In this document: piece after piece, positions 60,759-64,000 of the stretch
Position numbering within the stretch: position 1 is the first letter of the stretch
Layout of the letters: the number at the start of each line of letters is the position of its first letter
Source of the DNA: Strongylocentrotus droebachiensis
Taxonomy: Eukaryota; Echinodermata; Echinoidea; Camarodonta; Strongylocentrotidae
Direction: 5' to 3'
Assembly: GCA_035222895.1 (NCBI GenBank)
Contig: JAVYIG010002532.1
Location: 124,001 to 188,000, forward strand
DNA length: 64,000 bases
Notes under the pieces: generated by a model
The model's input: the letters and a program-made list of their open reading frames with translations, nothing else
Told to the model about the DNA's origin: nothing
Databases searched by the model: none
Translations under genes and position numbers: made by a program

Positions 60759-60979
60759 GCGGGGGGGAGGGGGGGGGGGGCCAAGGCCCGCTCGGCCCCC
60801 CTCCCTGGATCCGCGCCTGATCGCACCATACCTAAACAATTTGCTCTACAATTTCCTCGGCTTTTTATTTGCAGGTGTTATCGCTTATCGGTATAGTTTT
60901 TTTTTTTTTTTGTTGCTTATCGGTATAGTTAATGTAATTAAACCAAGATCATAGAACCAAGGTTTGTTATAAATAACAA

Positions 60980-61160
60980 AACACAAACTACATTGTAGAT
61001 CTCGCTGGAGGAAATTCCTACCATATCCTCACCGTGAGGGCAATATATGGCAATTATAACTTATCAACCCATGGCAATTTCTCTTCTGAGTTTAGAGTGG
61101 CAAATGCAGGCCAGTTAATGCCTTCCTAAAGGACATTATAATAATGCGCTGTGCCGTGTC
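60980..61160. mobile_element. possible SINE-body remnant
   Basis: CCTCACCGTGAGGGCAATA, GAGTGGCAAATGCAGGCCAG and AAAGGACATTATAATAATGC recall blocks of the tRNA-derived SINE family (GAGGACATTAGTGCGG, GTGTGGCAAATG), but the order is scrambled. Confidence 0.3.
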
Positions 61161-62159
61161 AATTTTTAACATGTTTAAAAGTGTCTACAGACACGAAACG
61201 TAGACGCCCGAGTAGCCAAAGGATTGCCCACCCCATATTTTTAAAATCATTAAAAAATCGCTCAAATTTCATATTGTGTCAACACTGCCTACTGATTACC
61301 TCCATTAAATTCATACATCATACGGATTTCATTTTTTTTCCTGCGTGATCATTGGAAAATGTGCTAGGCTAAAGTCCGAATCTTTTACTGTTATTGGTAA
61401 AATGCCTGACTTTCCGTCTCTGTCTCTGTGCTCCCTATACAAAATACGATGCTTAATCTGTAGGGGCGTCATTTGGAAGACACGGTTTTGAACAGTGTGA
61501 TTGTGAAATTGTCTTTGAGCCGGACTGGTGAGCTATATATCTATATATCCTCACCCCCATTTCCCGCTCGCAGCCGCATCCTGCCCCGCCCATCCCCTTT
61601 CCCATGCAGAGCCCCTCCCCAAATATTTCTTATTAGGCTTCTCGAACTCCTCCCAATCACTAATCTAAGACAGGTGGATATCATGTACGTTTGAAACGAG
61701 TAAAACACGTTTTTTGAAAGTCTCGTGTTCACTCTAGCAAAGCACAGAGAGTCAATGCTAATGTGTATTGACCTTTAGCACTGCACTACCTATTAATAGG
61801 CAGCATTTGAATACATGAATAGTTAATATGCTCACAACAAACAGATGCACACAGTCATACCGATGTGGTTGATCGGCAAGTTTGACATTAGACTTACAAT
61901 TTGATTTTTTAAATTATTGATTTCTTACCTCGGAAAGTTGGAAAAATTGTATTTACTGCTATTTAGGTGTCATCAATTGTCACTACAGTACCGATTTTGA
62001 GTGAAATAAGTTGAGTTTTGTACAGTGATGTTTGAAATATTGAGAATCGATGATGCACCTATGTGCATGTGGCTTTGTTCTGGATCCACAGTTGTCATTT
62101 TTTCTTTTTGTTTTGTTCGCCGCCACGCCTATGTTATGTGAAGGTACATAGAATTGAAC

Positions 62160-62381
62160 GAGAAGAACGCGGGGCGATTTAGACTTTGGACAGTTTAGAC
62201 AGGAGGTTTCGTGACGACTCGACACGCGAACTATTATGTTTGTGCGACGAACCTAGCTAGTAGTTCAGCTCGACGACTGGGAACGAACTGGACTTCTAAA
62301 TTTCTGCATGGAAGACTTTATTACACATCTATCTTCAAGAATATTTAGTACATATCAGTGTTATTAACGGAATATATCAGA
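62160..62381 (+). promoter_or_regulatory. 5' UTR of the SELENOI-like gene with a 19-codon uORF
   Basis: The stretch is relatively CpG-rich (several CGACG, CGCG). An upstream ATG at 62308-62310 opens a 19-codon frame (MEDFITHLS...) ending with TAA at 62365-62367, only 14 bases before the main ATG. The transcription start is not known. Confidence 0.4.
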
Positions 62382-62435
62382 ATGGCTGTTAAGTATCTAA
62401 ACAAAGACCATATCAACGGATTTGATAAATACAAG
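62382..62435 (+). CDS. SELENOI: first coding exon of SELENOI/EPT1-like ethanolamine phosphotransferase (partial)
   Basis: The exon encodes MAVKYLNKDHINGFDKYK and ends in a consensus donor (AAG then GTAAGC). It aligns with the N terminus of SELENOI/EPT1 as I recall it, which starts MAGYEYVSPEQLAGFDKYK and continues with a YSAVDTNPLS block; that continuation would be in exon 2 and is not visible before the right edge. The enzyme is an ER/Golgi multi-pass CDP-alcohol phosphotransferase that joins CDP-ethanolamine to diacylglycerol to make phosphatidylethanolamine. The catalytic motif, membrane segments and any selenocysteine codon are outside the window. The identity rests on 18 residues, chiefly GFDKYK plus exon length and phase; a choline/ethanolamine phosphotransferase paralogue is the alternative. 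Divergent from ENDOU. Confidence 0.72.
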
Positions 62436-64000
62436 GTAAGCTGAACTGCGCGCGCGCGTGCACCTCTCTGACCACTGACTCTATTTTTGTTAGAATTAGT
62501 TTCCACTTCTTCTTCTTTGCTTGGCTTCCTCAAAAGCTCCAGTTTGGAGAACTGCAGTTGGTGCAGGTGTTGGTAGTACACATAAATGACATATAAAAAA
62601 TAGGCGGGTTTACCACTGTAAACCACACATAGGAGCATCACTATCCTGGCTGTGTAGTACAACGCACAACACTGGCACCAGTACATTAACTCAACTTTCC
62701 TATCATACTACAGTACGATGCTGTTAAAAGCACTTCTCATCAATTACATGGGATATAACCCATCACTAATAAATAAAGAATGGAACTTACAAGTTTCTTT
62801 GGTGTAAATTTCCTTGGTTTCCAGACATCTGGCCTACTTGTTTGCTTATAGCTAGGCACATTCATGGGGCACTAGAGGGCGCTTCGCGCTCGTACGAAAA
62901 TCTGAACGGCCTTGCTGCGGTGGGTCGGCAATAATCAACCCAAAACTTGGATATGGGAGAGTGGAAGGATATATCTTTTTTATAATGTTATCTGGTCTTA
63001 CCCTTAACCATCCTATGTTTAATCTATGTAGAAATAACATGCGAGTACGATAAGAGAAACATCGGGCCCATTACTGATGCAACTTTTGAAATATTAGCCT
63101 AGAAATGACCACCAAACGGGAAAAAATGACATTTTTTCCCCACAAATCTTCATAAAATCTGAGTTATAAACAAGTCACATCTAGGTACACTAATACAAAT
63201 ACGATTTTCTGAAAATTCAGGTATGATTTATTAAGTTTCTTTCAAGTATATTTCTGCGCATTGCAGCGCCAATATTCTACACTGCTTCAAAATCACCCTT
63301 GAAAATTTTTTTTGCAACGAATTTGTTACGAGGTCCGCGAGTGTTGCCCGTTTCTTGCGTGTTGAAAGTTTGGTAATACATAGTTTCCATTGACTCGCGC
63401 ACGAAAAAATGGTCGAAAACAAAAAGTCAAATGAAGAAATAAACAAGCTTTTGTATAGTTATAAGAGTTCTACCGAGGTTTCTTTGTCGATTTAATTTAT
63501 TATATAGTCTCAATTAGAATTCAGAATTATCTCACTAAAAAGTTAAGAAACCGACGATGTTCTCGATCGTAGTTAATTTCATTTTGCCAGCAGCCGATCT
63601 AGCGTTGTTTGGGCAAAAAGCTAGGCCGCTGCCTTCCCACCTCGAGTCCCGCAAAAATGGTGCGCTGCGGAGCTCCGAAGCTGCGTTGGTATCGCTGCAA
63701 ACTCTCAGCCGGCTAGCTCCCCGGGACGGACCATTCGCGGTATGGCGAGAGTGTGTGTGTGAAGTATGATTTTGGATTCGAGAACGCACGTAATGCAAAC
63801 GTGCGCGTCATTTTCAGCTGTCGAATGTGTACGACCAATTTTACATGTACGATTTTTAGTACAGATACTTGGTCAGTTTTCTTCTTATATCTTTGGTTTT
63901 ACAACATTTAAAAATATAATTTCTTCAAATCTGCTCCTGACTCGGTTCAGACTAATTGTCTGATGTGTTTTCAAGTCATTTTTTTGAATATATTTTTTTG
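62436..64000 (+). other. SELENOI-like intron 1 (to window edge)
   Basis: No exon 2 was recognised. Most is unclassified AT-rich sequence. 63590-63820 is GC- and CpG-richer than its surroundings. TTCCATTGACTCGCGCACGA at about 63386 resembles a piece of the inverted repeat at 18.9 kb. Confidence 0.4.

Larger units (their letters stand above)
58019..60819. mobile_element. hAT-like non-autonomous DNA transposon, 2.8 kb, carrying a satellite array
   Basis: The perfect 16-bp inverted ends CAGGCGCGGATCCAGG (58019-58034) and CCTGGATCCGCGCCTG (60804-60819) are flanked by a perfect 8-bp direct duplication ATCGCACC (58011-58018 and 60820-60827). An 8-bp target duplication with CAG-starting ends is the pattern of the hAT superfamily. 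No transposase frame is present. Contents in order: G-rich lead, satellite array (58140-59770), a second-type end CCTGGCTACGCGCCTG (59862), G-rich repeat copy 2 (59866-60430) and a long T/C tract (60655-60760). Intact TIRs and target duplication suggest recent insertion. Confidence 0.8.

Noticed and set aside
60522-60954. Phe/Ser/Pro-rich and Lys-rich frames near 60.5-60.9 kb
   Set aside because: They are translations of the long T/C tract and G runs at the right end of the hAT-like element.
1-64000. LTR retrovirus-like, Polinton-like or other capsid-bearing fossils
   Set aside because: No long direct terminal repeats, integrase, protease or capsid-like frames were recognised; only LINE, SINE and DNA-transposon pieces were seen.

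Overview
This looks like nuclear DNA of an invertebrate deuterostome, most likely an echinoderm and probably a sea urchin. The genes are intron-rich with GT-AG junctions. The four identifiable proteins have vertebrate orthologues. The non-coding DNA is AT-rich and packed with short transposon relics, tRNA-derived SINE pieces, trinucleotide arrays and very many poly-G/poly-C runs. The taxon call is inference from style, not from a diagnostic gene. Layout: (1) 83-17090, minus strand, an 18-exon CCDC178-like coiled-coil gene whose junctions all stay in frame (1040 codons). (2) 17091-26741, a 9.65 kb intergenic stretch between divergent genes, filled with nested inverted-repeat elements, a G-rich repeat and tRNA-like repeats. 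(3) 26742-43707, plus strand, an 11-exon Additional-sex-combs-like (ASXL) gene of 984 codons with HARE-HTH, DEUBAD and C-terminal PHD domains. (4) 43708-49971, ASXL 3' flank with several MITEs, convergent with the next gene. (5) 49972-56440, minus strand, a 6-coding-exon EndoU-family ribonuclease gene of 288 codons with a 5' non-coding exon; LINE tails and MITEs sit in its introns. (6) 56460-62160, repeat-dense DNA holding a young 2.8 kb hAT-like element loaded with a satellite array. (7) 62382-62435, plus strand, the first coding exon of a SELENOI/EPT1-like ethanolamine phosphotransferase that runs off the right edge. The four genes have no evident shared pathway: a cilium/sperm-type coiled-coil protein, a Polycomb-associated deubiquitinase cofactor, an RNA endonuclease and a phospholipid-synthesis enzyme. 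The most notable structural signals are: the hAT-like element with a perfect 8-bp target duplication and a higher-order satellite inside; two places where a splice site itself has been tandemly copied (ASXL exon 6 acceptor, ENDOU exon 2 donor); two MITE families flanked by TTAA; a 19-residue triplication in ASXL; and a strongly over-represented TACCGGTA octamer. I saw no virus-like or LTR element, no CRISPR array and no functional tRNA or rRNA gene.
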